Source: Odiellus spinosus (lineage: Eukaryota; Arthropoda; Arachnida; Opiliones; Phalangiidae). Taken from it: a stretch of 64,000 bases of DNA. How positions within the stretch are numbered: the stretch's first letter is position 1; each line of letters begins with the position of its first letter. Below the pieces are notes generated by a model that was not told the origin of the DNA, made no database searches, and saw nothing but the letters and a program-made list of their open reading frames with translations. Positions 1 through 12,542 of the stretch are shown here, piece after piece. Made by a program: the position numbers and the translations under genes. Where the stretch lies: positions 18,949,024-19,013,023 of the forward strand of contig OY987231.1 in the NCBI GenBank assembly GCA_963920705.1, given 5' to 3'.

Positions 1-400
1 TAATTCAGGGAGAATTATTATCGGGTGCATGTTGATCCTGTTTCCGCCTTCACTAGAATGAGGAGAAAACATTATTCCGCCACTGATAGAAATTGAGCAA
101 AACTCCAAAAATGACCCCTATCTGAAAATGGCCGTAACTTTTATCTACTATAACCTAGGCATAAACCGATGCCATCATTAGAAAGAAGACATTTCCTAGA
201 TTAATATAAAGTAATAAAATTAACAAGAGCCACTCGTTAAAGATTATTTCGCCCCTGATGGAAATCTAGCCAAAATCCAAAAACGGCCCCTATCTTAAAA
301 TGGCCGTAACTTTTCTGTACTATCACCTAGTCGTAAAGTGATAGCACCATTAGAAAGAAGACATTATCTAGATTAATTTAATTAATATCGACCACATTTC
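1..400 (+). repeat. Satellite, ~172-bp unit (partial array at window edge)
   Basis: About two diverged units of the same satellite found at 17,031-17,882. Shared landmarks are TAGGCATAAACCGAT (about 160-174), CCATTAGAAAGAAG (twice), GCCACTCGTTAAAGA and AAATGACCCCTATCT / GGCCCCTATCTT. The array enters from outside the window, so its true length is unknown. Copies here are more diverged than those at 17 kb. Confidence 0.85.
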
Positions 401-409
401 ACATATTTT

Positions 410-619
410 CATGTTATTATAAGTTGAACCAAAATTCCTTTGAAAAGCGAATGTTATATAACTTTTTATTTGAAACCTATATTTTCCTATAATTTTAAAA
501 GTAATTCTCCGATATTTTCCAATATTTCTAAAAACATTAATCCTATAAGTTCCTATAAATAGATGAGAAATTTCCTATATTCCTATATGTTGGGGTGTTT
601 TTTTTTGGTGGTCACCCTG
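410..619 (+). mobile_element. Family D inverted-repeat element, right part (D1)
   Basis: Ends in GTGGTCACCCTG, identical to the right termini of the two D copies at 16.56-18.27 kb, and is preceded by the same kind of TTCCTATA-rich arm. The left end is not recognisable. As at 17 kb, it directly abuts the ~172-bp satellite. Confidence 0.6.
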
Positions 620-1315
620 TAATATTTAAAATAGATGATAATGAGATTTACTTTCAACAAATTAAAAATGAATTTTAGTGTATTTTGACGATTATACCCA
701 TTGTTCTAAAATTATTCTACATAAAGATAAATAATCCACTTTTCTGTACGGAACGTCTGGTTGATCCCTCGCCGTTAAGTATCGTGGAATGCCGTAAAAA
801 CTCGAGTCAAGAATTCATAAATAATTTATGAAACGAGACGAACGTTATGTTCTCTCTTGCCCACTATTATCCTTCTCAGATATTTATAACCTTTGAGTAG
901 AAAATTCCGTCGCTTATGAAACGAAAATCTTTCTCCCTTAACTCGCCGACGAAAGGAAACTGCGTTCCACGTATCCGAAGTTTCTTATAGAGGGATATGA
1001 AATTGTAAATTGTAAAAGATGTCGCGTGTTTTCTTCGCCAAGTTTTTGATTAAATTCTCTATATATCTATTTGAAACTTTAAAGAATATCTGTTGAAATA
1101 TTGGGATGCTTTGAAAAATGTATTTTCACTATATGGGGACGCTTTCGAAATGTAGATAAGGTATATATGAATCTTTCGATGAAATTCCATATACAAAATT
1201 TAAGGGAGTATTTAAAATTTACCGAAATTATGAAGAATATTTGGAATGTGTTTTAAAAGTTTCGAGAACTATTGGGAATGTTTGAAAACGTATATTTGAG
1301 CTATGGGGATTATTT
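620..1315. other. AT-rich non-coding stretch grading into tandem repeat
   Basis: No gene seen. From about 1,075 onward there are degenerate versions of the downstream tandem unit (GAAATATTGGGATGCTTTG, CTATATGGGGACGCTTTCG), i.e. the decayed edge of the array. Confidence 0.5.
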
Positions 1316-1830
1316 GATTTTGTATTAAAACTATGGGGAGGATTTGAAATTGTACTCAAACTATGGGGAGGATTTGAAATTGTACTCAAACTATGCGAAA
1401 TCCTTGAAAATGTGCTAAAAATATGGGAAATCCTTGAAAAAGTAGCTCAAAATATGAGAAATCCTTGAAAAATTAGCTCAAAATATGAGAAATCCTTGAA
1501 AAATTAGCTCAAAATATGAGAAATCCTTGAAAAATTAGCTCAAAATATGAGAAATCCTTGAAAAATTAGCTCAAAATATGAGAAATCCTTGAAAAATTAG
1601 CTCAAAATATGAGAAATCCTTGAAAAATTAGCTCAAAATATGAGAAATCCTTGAAAAATTAGCTCAAAATATGAGAAATCCTTGAAAAATTAGCTCATAA
1701 TATGAGAAATCCTTGAAAAATTAGCTCAAAATATGGGAAATCCTTGAAAAATGTGCTCAAATATGGGAAATCCTTTAAAATAGGCGTATGTGCTGAAGCT
1801 ATGGGATATCCTTGAAAATGTGCTCAAACT
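1316..1830 (+). repeat. 31-bp tandem repeat array
   Basis: About 16 units with a 31-bp period. The core unit reads AATATGAGAAATCCTTG followed by AAAAATTAGCTCA. Central units (about 1,450-1,730) are nearly identical, while the outer ones vary (TATGGGGAGGATTTGAAATTG on the left, ATGGGAAATCC on the right). Short ORFs crossing its edge are incidental. Confidence 0.92.
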
Positions 1831-2785
1831 ACATATGGTTAAAGGTTTTGTTAACGTCTATGAACTATGGGGAGACTTTGAAAATTCTAGATTTGCAGGA
1901 TAATGAAAATTCTACTCTGATCTCTGACCTATTTTACAAGTCAAAACCAAGCCGTATAAAAAATTGTTTTCTCTTTAAGATTGTTGACAACGAAATTCTG
2001 TTCTGTATAAAAAAACCTTTAAAAAACCTTTCCATCGAGCTATTTCAGGGCGTAATGTTATCGAAGGTTAGTGTAAAAACACTCAGTTTCATATATAGCC
2101 TATATAACCTTAAGGTTGAAAGCTAAACTGAAATTGTATTATGGTGCAATAGAAGTCGGCTATAGGCCCGTTTATTCGATCGAGAAGTCTATTACGAGGT
2201 AATTGAAAGAAAGCGACTTTTAACGGTGATAAATTTTCTCTATTTACTCTATCTGATCTATACTCTTTGGCCGCCAAATCTGGTGGACCAACCTCCTTAA
2301 AGGGATAGTACGTAATATATATTTTTTTATTTTTTTTTTCCGGATTTCTTTGGCCAAGAATCTTTTGTGTCAAAATCCAATTTGAAGCTTAAATCAAGCT
2401 TTTCATTTAAACCACGTGAAAGACTTCAAGTGACAGAAAGCGGGTTGAAAACGGGGTTTAAGTAATCTAAAATTAAGTAATCTAAAAGTTATCGCCTAAC
2501 AAACTAAAATAGTGTTTCCATTTTTACTCCAGATCTATTTTGGATCATAGGGAATTAGATTATGGCCTTATTAGACTACATAGCCTTCGAAAACAAAACT
2601 AAAAAACAGATAAGAACGGGGTTAAAAATAATAAAAAAAACAACACCATTATATTAACAAATTTCAAATTGAATATAAGCCGCCAGCGAAAAAACACGAC
2701 AGTATTGTTCTCACGCTAAAACATCTACTATATCTCTTGTTTTATTATTTATGATTCTATGGGCGTTTCTTACTTTAGATGTTGT
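1831..2785. other. Intergenic, no feature supported
   Basis: AT-rich DNA. ORFs of 104 and 87 codons here show no recognisable domain, codon bias or splice context, and are treated as chance. Confidence 0.4.
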
Positions 2786-3123
2786 CAGAAGCTGATGAAA
2801 CCCTCCTTTGAAGTCTATTACTCCCGGGTCTTGTCTACCCCTCTCTGTATGGGTTATTCTCAAAAGGCGCGATCCGTACGCCTCCTAACGGTAGATGTTT
2901 TCGGAGCGGGAGCTCGTCGAGCGAATATCTCTAGCAGCCTTGGAGTTCGTCCAAAAAAACGTCGTCGTTTGTGGAGAGAGAGAATTTACAATTTTCCGTA
3001 GACAGGGGGGATGAAGTAGGACCCCTTCTAACTCGTAAAATTGGGAATTTTACCCATACAGAGAGGAGCGCTATATGGAACATTGGAGTAGTAGACTTCA
3101 AAGGAGGGTTTCATCGGCTTCTG
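2786..3123 (-). mobile_element. Family A MITE, copy A1
   Basis: 338 bp with inverted termini CAGAAGC(T/C)GATGAAACCC, flanked by a perfect 7-bp target duplication ATGTTGT. Subfamily a2 (internal GAGTTAGAAGGGGTCC on the other strand). A second inverted block, CCTCTCTGTATGGGT, lies about 55 bp inside each end. There is no transposase ORF, so it is non-autonomous. Confidence 0.95.
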
Positions 3124-3625
3124 ATGTTGTTTATATTCAGTTTCTGTTAGAATTTAATAACCACGAAAACTATCCATTTATTGATTTTTATTCGTAACAT
3201 CTAATCGATCATTATTTACCACCTGTAGATGACCCGAATTCTCGACCTCAAACTTGAGCGTATCTACCCCTTTAATGTGTTTTAGGCGAGGAAGCAACAG
3301 GCTGCCCATAAAAACCAGTCTAGGATGCTAGTTGCGCCTCTGTACTTCTACATCCGTTAGCCCCACTCCCATCTCTCTAGTTCCTTCTTTTAGAGGGGAA
3401 GACGACACCCGCTGCTCTCCTATACAAGAAGGGAATCTGAGGAATCGTTTTTCTTGGAATTCCTTCTTTTTTTTTAGGGGGTGGTGGAATTTTGTTCTCG
3501 TTACGGAAGGTCGAAAGGATGAGAGTCGCGGCTAATATGTACGAAATCTTGTTATTGGACAAAAGGGGTATAGTTTCCGATATCTGACAAAGTTGATATC
3601 TGCGCGTGTGATCCGATATATGAAC
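3124..3625. other. Intergenic, no feature supported
   Basis: No gene or repeat recognised. A poly-T/G-rich patch lies at about 3,465-3,485. Confidence 0.4.
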
Positions 3626-4048
3626 TTAAAGAGGGGTTGCAACATAAAAACATCTGATTTTTTTTATCGATTCCTATAATTATCGTTTAAATAAGTCTAA
3701 TCCACTATAGGGAAAAGTTTACGAAAGATTATTTAACTAGAAATAAATTTAAAACGTACCCGGAAAAATAGGCTTAGCTAAATTCATGGATATCACCTGA
3801 ACTTCCCATACAAGGACTAGCGACCAATGGCATTGATCGATGGATCTTATATGGGAAATGCAGGATCTCCATGATCAATGTCATTGGTCGCTAGTCCTTA
3901 TACGGGAAGTTTATTTTCCTTGTAAATTTCAAATTTATTTCTAGTTTAATAATTGTTGGTAATTCTTTTTGTTGGTGGATTAGGCCTAATTAAACGATAA
4001 GGAATCGTTCAAAAAAACACTTGTTGTTAGGTTGCATTCTCCCTTTAA
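3626..4048. mobile_element. Family B foldback MITE, copy B1 (diverged)
   Basis: 423 bp between TTAA sites. The right end is TTAGGTTGCATTCTCCCTTTAA-like; the left end is a degraded version (TTAAAGAGGGGTTGCAAC). The two halves are complementary around a centre near 3,845, including AGCGACCAATG / CATTGGTCGCT. It belongs to the older central variant, shared with B7. Confidence 0.85.
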
Positions 4049-4926
4049 CACGACATAGTTCTAATGATTAGAAAAATTCAACTTTAATTAAACATTAGAT
4101 AATTAAAATTCAACTTTAATTAAACCTTAGATAATTAAAATTCAACTTTATTTTAACTCCATTTTTATTAATTACTACTTATTATCGCTCCTAATGACTT
4201 TATTTAATGATAAACAATTACATCAAATACAACGAAATACTCATACATTATTTTTCGTTTGGCTTCGTTGCGTCAAAACTTTACTTAGGTATCAGTTTCA
4301 AGAGCGACGAATTACGGTAAATAAAATAAAATTTTAAATTTAAATCATTAAATAATTATCTTAAGATTCAGCTCTCGAGTGTCAAAATCAAATGCAATTA
4401 AAACTTTCGCAAACACCTGACCGAAAGACACACGCAAATATTTTTTCGTCTTGGCTTTTCTCAAAATCTAACTAAGCTAATTTGCAATCCCCTTAGCATT
4501 GACTGCTGAGAGGTAAAATGCTTGAAAATTTTACTTTGCTGGGGGTTTTTTTTTTTTAATTCATTTTGCTCAGGTGTGCGAAAGCGAACGTTAATTGGAA
4601 AGTTAGCGCGGGTTTTAATGAAGCAATTTCTTTCCGAGAGAGGATAAATAACACAAGATACGCGTAAAATTGTAATCTTTAATTAGAAGAGAACTCTAGA
4701 AAAGTTAGGACGAGCCTCTTGTGTCAAAGTGCGCGTGATTTAGAAGCTTTGAAAAAAATCTTGACTACATGGCTTCTTGAGAGATCATTATTTTGTATTA
4801 ACGGTCACTGAACCGAATCGAGAAAAAAAGAAGTCCTTGTACCTATGCCCTTTAGCTTCGTGTGTATCTAAAGGGAAATTGTCACGAACCTTTTTTAAAT
4901 CGGGATATGTTACTATAAAATCGTGT
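4049..4926. other. Intergenic AT-rich stretch
   Basis: Contains a triple of the short direct repeat AAAATTCAACTTTAATTAAAC (about 4,072-4,145). Otherwise nothing supported. Confidence 0.4.
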
Positions 4927-5271
4927 CAGAAGCCGATGAAACCCTCCTTTGAAGTCTACTACTCTAATGATCCATATAGCGCTCCTCTCTGTATGGGTAA
5001 AATTCACGATTTTACGAGATCGGGGGGGGGGGGGTCCTACTTCATACCCCCTGTCTACGGAAAATTGGAAATTCTCTCTCTCCACAAACGACGACGTTTT
5101 TTTTTGACGAACTCCAAGGCTGCTAGAGATATTCGCTGGACGAACTCCCGCTCCGAAAATATCTACCGTTAGGAGGCGTACCAATCGCGCCTTTTGAGAA
5201 TAACCCATACAGAGAGGGGTAGACAAGACCCGGAAGTAATAGACTTCAAAGGAGGGTTTCATCGGCTTCTG
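4927..5271 (+). mobile_element. Family A MITE, copy A2 (chimeric, G-tract expanded)
   Basis: 345 bp, perfect 7-bp target duplication ATCGTGT. The left half is subfamily a1 (GAGATCGG...GGGTCC), but the right half carries the a2 marker GCGCCTTTTGAGAATAACCC. A run of 13-14 G (about 5,022-5,035) replaces the normal short G tract and explains most of its extra length. Confidence 0.95.
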
Positions 5272-5885
5272 ATCGTGTGTATATAATAATAGATTTAAAA
5301 ATGTTTATTTTAAAATGAATTTATTAAAATTCAGCAATTAGGGGCAGACAATTATATTAACCGCCTTTAGAAGTGTTTCAACCTTTACGGATTGAAGCGC
5401 AAAAGAAAGCCAACATTCAGAGGCAGACAGTTTAATGTATTTTCTATCAGGCACCTGTAGAAGTGTTTCATCCTTAGCGCAGTGAAGTTTAAGAGAAAGC
5501 CAACACTTAGGGGTAGAAAATAAATTACCCAACACAGATTTTTTTGCCCGCACAAAGTGCACCATTTGTAACAGGGGAGCTCAGCAGTTGAATTATAATT
5601 TTGAAACACACGACTCTAAAACAATTAATACACAATTAAATAAAGTAGTACAATACTTGATATACCGTGGACAGGCCATTCCGCCAAATCACTGAAATTT
5701 CGCAAAATAGATAAAAAAATTAACGTTCATGTTGTAATTTATCAAGTTTAAGTCACTTTGACCTATTAGTTCAAAGCATTTTTACGAGTATAGGATTTTA
5801 AATTAGCAGTTTCCAGAATTAGGGTAAATTTAAACTTCAGAGTGAATGAAAAATTATATTTGGCTGTTTTATTTATCATCTGTAT
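5272..5885. other. Intergenic with a short internal duplication
   Basis: Two diverged copies, about 95 bp apart, of a segment containing AGAAGTGTTTCA(A/T)CCTTA and AAGAGAAAGCCAACA(C/T)T (about 5,368-5,425 and 5,458-5,512). A related phrase, CTGTAAAAGTGTTCTAACA, occurs near 30,012. The overlapping minus-strand ORFs follow from this repetition. Confidence 0.45.
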
Positions 5886-6220
5886 CAGAAGCCGATGAAA
5901 CCCTCCTTTGAAGTCTGTTACTCCTTGGTCTTGTCTACCCCTCTCTGTATGGGTTATTCTCAAAGGCGCGATTCGTACGCCTCCTAACGGTAGATGTTTT
6001 CGGAGTGGGAGTTCGTCGAGCGAATATCTCTAGCAGCCTTGGAGTTCGTCCAAAAACGTTGTCGTTTGAGGAGAGAGAGAATTTCCAATTTTCCGTAGAC
6101 AAGGGGGATGAAGTAGGACCCCTTCTAACTCGTAAAATTGGGAATTTTGCCCATACAGAGAGGAGCGCTATATGGAACATTGGAGTAGTAGACTTCAAAG
6201 GAGGGTTTCATCGGCTTCTG
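5886..6220 (-). mobile_element. Family A MITE, copy A3
   Basis: 335 bp, perfect 7-bp target duplication TCTGTAT, subfamily a2. Both 30-bp termini are intact. Confidence 0.95.
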
Positions 6221-7620
6221 TCTGTATATATGTATGATTTGTCATTTGCGTCTCGAGGGCGTAAAATGATCTAATCAATAAGATACCGAGCTGATTTTTA
6301 CCGGGGTGGAACTACTTACTGGGAAAAAAATTAAGGCTGAAAAATAAAAGCCAATGGTAACTTATTGAAATACAATGGTTTATCAGTATATTAAATAATT
6401 GAATTTCATACCTTTTCTATTCTTCAAGGAATAATATTTTAATTCTTGGTAATTAAAAACGAAATAATAAGGCCTACAATGACAAATTATACATATTTTA
6501 GAGTGTCCCACAATGACTGTTTTATAGAATACCGTAATTTTAATCTAGACCGCTTAATTTTGTCCTTTAAAATAAATTACTACCTTATACTCCTGGTTAT
6601 TGCTCCCGCTACATTAAAAATGGTTAATTACAGTTATTTTAATTCTTACCAGCAAAATTTATCAGTTTTATTCTGATTTTACATAGAACAATGTTAAAAC
6701 TTGACAGTAACAAAGGCTTAGAGCTTTATATATTCATCAGACACACCCTCTTGATAATTGAAAAAGGGTTAAGCTTTTTGACTCACGACATACCTCCATT
6801 TTTCAGCGCGAATAAATGAAAGATGGTAGATTATTTATCAGTAAGAATATCCTCTTTTAGCCCATTTTAAGGCTAATAATAAAAAAAAGGAAGCTAAAAA
6901 GGCGTTGGGAAGTATAAAGGTACGAAGCTTTTCAAAGCGTTGAATTATAACTCAAAGCCACGGGTTTTAATAGTAATCACCGTTTCGGGAAAAGAAAAAG
7001 CAGTTATTCGCTTTAGCTTAGTACTTGTCAATCAGTTCGGAGTTTTCATCACTTTGGAAGCTAGATTATCTTCTATCTCTACTCGTAATAGGTAAAATTT
7101 AAACCCAGTAGCTTTGTAAATACGTACTGAAAGTTCAAATTGAAACGCGTTAGGCACGCTCATGGGTCTTTATCTTTCCATCAACCGAATGGTTTATGTT
7201 TGTATCAATCTAAAAATATACTGGTATTCAAAGCCGCTTTGATAGGATTTAAAGCTAAGTTATAGAACATTATTCACGCATTATTATCAGTAAAAGCTTG
7301 GATGTGAGAATGTTAAAAAATTCAAAAAAAGGGAATATAACTTTTATTTGAATTTGAGGTTGAGAGAAAGGCTTCTTATACGAGAAACTAAATAAAATAA
7401 AAACGCTTGGTAAGGTTCTAGAGGAATATTTCAAAAACCATCTACTGAGTTTAAGAGTATATGAAGTTCAAGGGCAAGAACTAAAAGATGAGCGAAATGA
7501 CGTATACCTGGATCTCTTTCTACTTACCTTTCACTTTATTGCTTGAAATCTATTGGACAAACTCTTACAGAAAAATGGTTGACAATTTATTTATCTATAG
7601 CTCTTCTCTGGGGTGTCTAT
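6221..7620. other. Intergenic, no feature supported
   Basis: AT-rich DNA with only short ORFs (76 and 70 codons) that lack any recognisable motif or splice context. Confidence 0.4.
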
Positions 7621-7883
7621 TAAGCTACGGTCACACTAGCATATTTCTTAATCGATCTGAAATGGTAAATTCAAACATATGTTCAAATCGACAGAAATAG
7701 TTTTAAGCGTCACGTGTTCACGCATTATCTTTATAAATCGATTTATCGTAGCTTCATCTATCGGTTGTTGAAACCAAATCGGTATGAAACTGGTTCCCGA
7801 AGCAGTTTCGTTCACACGACTCTAGCGAAACGTTTTGAAACTGTCTAAATCGATTCCAAGGCCTAGTATGAACGCAGCTTTAG
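7621..7883 (+). mobile_element. Family K inverted-repeat element, copy K1
   Basis: Ends read AAGCTACGGTCACACTAGC on the left and, on the complement of the right end, AAAGCTGCGTTCATACTAGG. The interior shares long blocks with 23,343-23,746: TATGAAACTGGTTCCCGAAG, ATAAATCGATTTAT and CGAAACGTTTTGAAAC. The ATCGATTT motif recurs many times inside. No coding capacity. Confidence 0.75.
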
Positions 7884-8331
7884 AAATTCCAGTACTGTGC
7901 GGTTTTTCAGATTAAATATGAATAGTGTGGATGCTTCCAGGAGACTTTAAATTTAAACTTAAATTAAATTGATTTGGCGGTGGTCTTTATTTTATAATGG
8001 AGCAATTATTGTAATGTACCTTTAATTTATTACCCACGTATTTAAATTTTAAAACCCTTATGCAAATTATTGGCTAGAATTAATTTAAATATATAAAAAA
8101 TATATTATCTATTTAAAAGCGATATGAATCATCTTTCACTTTAGTTTCTAAATTAACGATGCTTGGTATCCGTGTTATTATTATTATAAGCAGTAAGCCA
8201 GAGTTACTTTGGATCTTGGGTAATAAGAATTAAGCGTGCTTGTCATGCTAATATTTCTTTAGATGGATGGTATTAATATTCATATCACGAGTAGATTCTT
8301 CGCGAACGAAAAGAAAACTAGATCTTTAAGC
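7884..8331. other. Intergenic, no feature supported
   Basis: AT-rich; nothing recognisable. Confidence 0.35.
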
Positions 8332-8500
8332 GAGGCTGTCACGGTTTTTTTCATGAACTCCGAAGAGAAATTGAGTAGCATTTTCGGAAAGATTGTTACA
8401 AAACGATTCAAAATATATATTCGCATATCATAAAAAAATTATCGCAACAGTAAAAATTCATATTTTACAATCGCTATTTTCTAAATTTTTAAACGTACAT
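8332..8500 (+). repeat. Dispersed repeat J, copy 1
   Basis: Shares an inverted block with about 42,370-42,480: here AGTAGCATTTTCGGAAAGAT and AAAACGATTCAAAATAT; there ATCTTTCCGAAAATGCTACT and ATTTTGAATCGTTTTTG. The following GCAACAGTAAAA...CATATTTTA block also matches 32,560-32,610. The class is not identifiable. Confidence 0.6.
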
Positions 8501-9989
8501 TAATAAACGTATTCTCAATGATAAAATACGTTTAAAAGCACGCGCTTGATAAAAATTGATTTTAGCATTGAGTATACGGGTCATCCGCACATGAATCATT
8601 ACGTAACTCTTAAACTCTTACGACAAAACGTCATAGAACATTTTCGTCTTAAAATGGCCCATAGAACCCAATGGAGCTCGATCCTATCACCATTTTCAAA
8701 ACACCCTGTACATATAAATATAAAAATCCCAAAAATTTGAAACTTTTGTTTTGATTACCAATTAGATACGAAACAAATACCAAGAACCAAACATATACTA
8801 GGTGAAAGATGTGACCTCGGGGGTTTAAAAAAAATGAAAATAAAAATTTTAAAAGTTGGCCCTCATGACGTCATACGTCACAGTGTAGGACCCCCCGCGA
8901 AATTTAAAAAAAAAATAAAAACAAAACTAAAAGAGGTAGACTATTTTGGAGATGACCATCGGATTCCTCGCCTTTTACTCTATAAACATGAGTAAATTCC
9001 AAAGAATCAACCGAGGCGCCAGGAAGATATTGGTATTTTCGCAAGAGCATAATATTTTTTCGCTGACGTTCTAAAAATCTTTAAGGTTTACTCTAAATTT
9101 CGCCAAAAATTCAATTATTTTTATTTTCATCTTAAAATCTGGGAATCCTAGATTTTTTAAGCATAGAAACAAGTGTGCCAAATTTCATTAAGTTCTGCCG
9201 ACCCATGGTTGCATGCCTAGGTGAAACCATATGGAATGACCCAACTTGTCTAATTAGACAATATTGCAATGTTTTCACAAAGAGAATTATTTGTGGCAAA
9301 CCCATTGAACGCTCACTATAGTTACGTAACAATATCCCTCTTCGTATAAACGTGAGATTTTGATATATCGAACACGAATTTTAAGGTTTTTAACCGATAT
9401 AAAGCATACCTATGTAAAATATACATAGGATTGTTTGTCAATACTTGATGTAAATTTCGAGCGATATTATCTAAAGTTTAAATTAGTTTTGAAGCGGATG
9501 CTTTTACGCGAGTGTCTTGAAGTATAGTGGTTATTTTACATCACGAATCGCGTAAGCGTAACGTCTTGTACAAGCTCAATGACCCCAAAGACACGTTTTT
9601 GAAAGATACGTATATATTGTACACAATCTGTTTTCTTCGGTAGCGTTCCGTACATACTATGCCTTCTTTCCACCTTTAATAAATTGATAAAACTCTCTAA
9701 CCTTTTAGAGTTCAGGTCGCTCGTGCCGATCACTCGTAAGTGGAATCGTCGTTTTCTTACCACCTATATCTAGCTATGTATCGCGTTTTACATATAACTT
9801 ATCGATTTTTTCGATATAGAAAACGTCGCGAGGTTGAAAATATAAGTTTTCTGGCGTTTTACCTGACTGCTAGGTATGTAGACGATCCCCGTGTCGTAGT
9901 TTTTCGCTTCTTCCTCTTTGATCTTATTTTGTTCGTGTAGATAAAGTTCAAGTGCAACTTAATGCATCAAGGAACGATTGTAATAAGGT
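8501..9989. other. Intergenic, low-information
   Basis: Contains AAAACACCCTGTACATATA (about 8,698-8,716), an ACACCCTGTA phrase seen at the ends of some insect DNA transposons (recalled, not checked), and an inverted GGGGGGTTT / GGACCCCCC pair around a TGACGTCATACGTCA core near 8,870. Neither could be bounded as an element. The short ORFs here are not supported. Confidence 0.3.
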
Positions 9990-10420
9990 TTGAAATTTTT
10001 TTGGAAATCTCAGAAAAGTCAGGGAACTGGAAAAATAAACCAAAATTAAAAGTATGTCAAAAGAAGTGAAGAAAAAGGTCAAGGACACTTAAAATTAGAT
10101 CAAACGACTTGGGGAAGGTTACTTAAAAAGTAGTAGTATAAGTGAAGAAGGAAATGTCAAGGACACTGAAAAATATAGATTTAAAGATGTGGGAAATGTT
10201 AGAAAACTTGAAAAATAGGTCCAAAAGAGTTGAGAAGGGGCCAAAAAAAATTGAAAAAGCTGGCCAAGATAGAGAGATTGCTCAATAATTGGAAAATAGG
10301 CCTAAAGATCGTTTGCCAAAGATTAGAAAAATCAAATAAATATGGTCAAAATGTTAAGAACAAGCCGGAAGCGTTGAAAAGGTTAGGGAAGTGACCAATG
10401 GATCAAGAAAATTTAAAATT
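9990..10420 (+). repeat. Degenerate GTCAGGGAA-type repeat, possible old family F copy
   Basis: Many spaced phrases such as AAAAGTCAGGGAACTGGAAA, GTCAAGGACACT, GTTAGAAAACTTGAAAAATAG and AAGGTTAGGGAAGTG resemble the interior of the element at 43,709-44,092 (GTCAGGGAATTTGAAAAT). The termini are not identifiable. Confidence 0.35.
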
Positions 10421-11034
10421 ACCTCATCAGGTCAAAGTGAGGTAATCCAATTTAGAAAGAAGCCACCGACGGTCTTATCTTCCTTGGGAAAGTTAGAGAA
10501 GTTGAAAATACTCGAATAAGGGTCTTCTTTAATATGGCATTGATGGTTTAAGCATGGTTTAAGCCAATAAAAAAATACATTGCATGTGGACTTTAAAACA
10601 CGGAGGTTAAACTGGGGTGGCAACGAGCCAGCAACCAACAACGCGACGGTATAAGGTTACTATATATGCTTAATATTTCCTTTCCAATTAAGTTGGAATT
10701 CAATATCCCGTTTTTCTTCATTATTTCCCAATCAGTTTCAGATGTCCACTTCTTCGTGCTTTTCATACCTGTTTCCCAGAAATAGGGGGGAAAGGGGGCA
10801 TTTTATATTTAGGTTTATTGCTTCAACGCGATACTTCCTTATAGCAGACGCTACTATTTAATTCTTGAAAATATATACGTTGATCGAAAATACCTTTTTC
10901 TAAAATAGTTTATAATGAATATCATGAAATGCTTCGATCAAGTTTCTCTATCGTCTGTTAAAGTTACTTTTTTTTTCATTTAGAGACAAGAATTACTAAC
11001 GCTTAATTGAAAATTAAGATTAAGCAAATATAGA

Positions 11035-11144
11035 AACTTTACCAAACGTTAGAAATTAATTTAAATACGTTTTTTGGCCTCGTGGTTCCGAAAAAAAATT
11101 TAAAAAGCTGTCCCATTTAATTTAGCTCCAAGTTTCCCTTTAAA
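11035..11144 (+). mobile_element. Family C MITE, right-end fragment C1
   Basis: Ends in TTTAGCTCCAAGTTTCCCTTTAA, matching the right terminus of the complete copy at 33,785-34,145, and is preceded by AAAAGCTGTCCC. The left part is missing. Confidence 0.75.
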
Positions 11145-11157
11145 AGTTCACCGAAGG

Positions 11158-11563
11158 TTAATAAAGGGCTCCCCAATTTCAGAGTATAATTTAGTCACCA
11201 ACCTAACAATTATAAATAGGCCTAATCAACCAGTAATAAAATATTAAATTATAAATCAATTTAAAACTTATTCCTTGAAAATTGGCTGGATTCATTTCTT
11301 CGCATTGATGGGTCAGCGACCAATCGAATATTATTAAGTCTCATGAAGATATCGTCTTAATGACAAACCTTTGTTCATTGGTCGATGACCCTTCAATGCG
11401 AATAGATTCAACCAGCTAAGCCTATTTCCAGATATGTTTTAAATTTATTTCGATAGTTTAATATTTGTTTGTATAATCTTTTTATTGGTGGATTAGGTCC
11501 ATTTTTAAACGATAATGAGTCTATAAAAATCGCCAATTGTTAAGTTGCATTATACCTTCAACA
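11158..11563. mobile_element. Family B foldback MITE, copy B2 (old, diverged)
   Basis: About 405 bp. Interior landmarks include AATAGGCCTAATC, TAAAACTTATTCCTTGAAAAT, a central GTCAGCGACCAATCG / CATTGGTCGATGACC pair, GGTGGATTAGGTCC and AGTTGCATTATACCTTCAA. The termini have decayed from the TTAAAGGGAGAATGCAACC consensus. It sits 14 bp from the C1 end. Confidence 0.8.
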
Positions 11564-12542
11564 CGAGACGCTTCGAAATTATTCGGAGAAATTTTCATAA
11601 TTTTTTAAATCAAAAGTTCCAACATGATGATTATTTTTTTATTTTACTTAATTGCAATTTGGCCGATTTTAAAGTATAAAATTTTATTATTTTGATTAGT
11701 TTTAATGTAATTGCATAGTAATTATTTAAAAAATTCTTTCAAAAAGGTTTTTCGATAACTCTTTGAATTCATTCAATATATTGTAGCACCTAGTCATTTG
11801 TTAGCAATAGATTTCAAATACGTCCTTTCACAAATCTCACTTAATTAATCATGTACATGGCCTTCCAAGGTACGAATAAATTTACGCAACTCGAATAATT
11901 TCACTATATGATAAAACCCTGAAGATTACTAACCTTATTGCGCAACTTTTGACTCGGGTTCCGGTTCCTTTGTCGGGTTTCGGTGGTGTTAGGTGATAAA
12001 TTAATTTCAAATTGGCGTTTGGCCGAAAGCTTTCAATACGGGAACCAGCCGAGAGACATCTAATTTTACCTTCAGGAGCGAGAAAGCGATTTGGGACACC
12101 CTGATCCCTTCGGTCCCGACGAAAGGAAGAGGCTTATAACGTCTCGTATTCCAGTAGTCAGAGTCGTGGTATCAAGAATAGCTCTTTGGTCTCCAGAGGC
12201 TCTACCCCTTTTCTGGATTCCATCGCCTACGTGTGGCTGATTCAGTTTTCACTGCCGACTACATTTGTTAGAAAAGTACGCTTGTTTTATCTTCGTATTT
12301 TTATCTGTTCCACATTGAGATTACCATACTGGGAAAAGGGGTCTATCTAAAAGGGAAAGTTTTCGTTCCAATAAAATGTGAAAAATTAAGATTAAAAGGG
12401 AAAATTGAAGTTCGGAATCGCAATGCCAAAAAGGCGAATATATGAAATGACTGGTTCAACTTCTTTCGTTGACGTCACTGCAGTAACGATTCCGCTAAAC
12501 TCATGAAGTTGTACAAGGCAAAAATTCGTTATATATTTTTAC
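11564..12542. other. Intergenic with a moderately GC-rich patch
   Basis: 12,060-12,270 is richer in G+C (GGGACACCCTGATCCCTTCGG and following), but no ORF with splice context was found in it. Confidence 0.35.
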
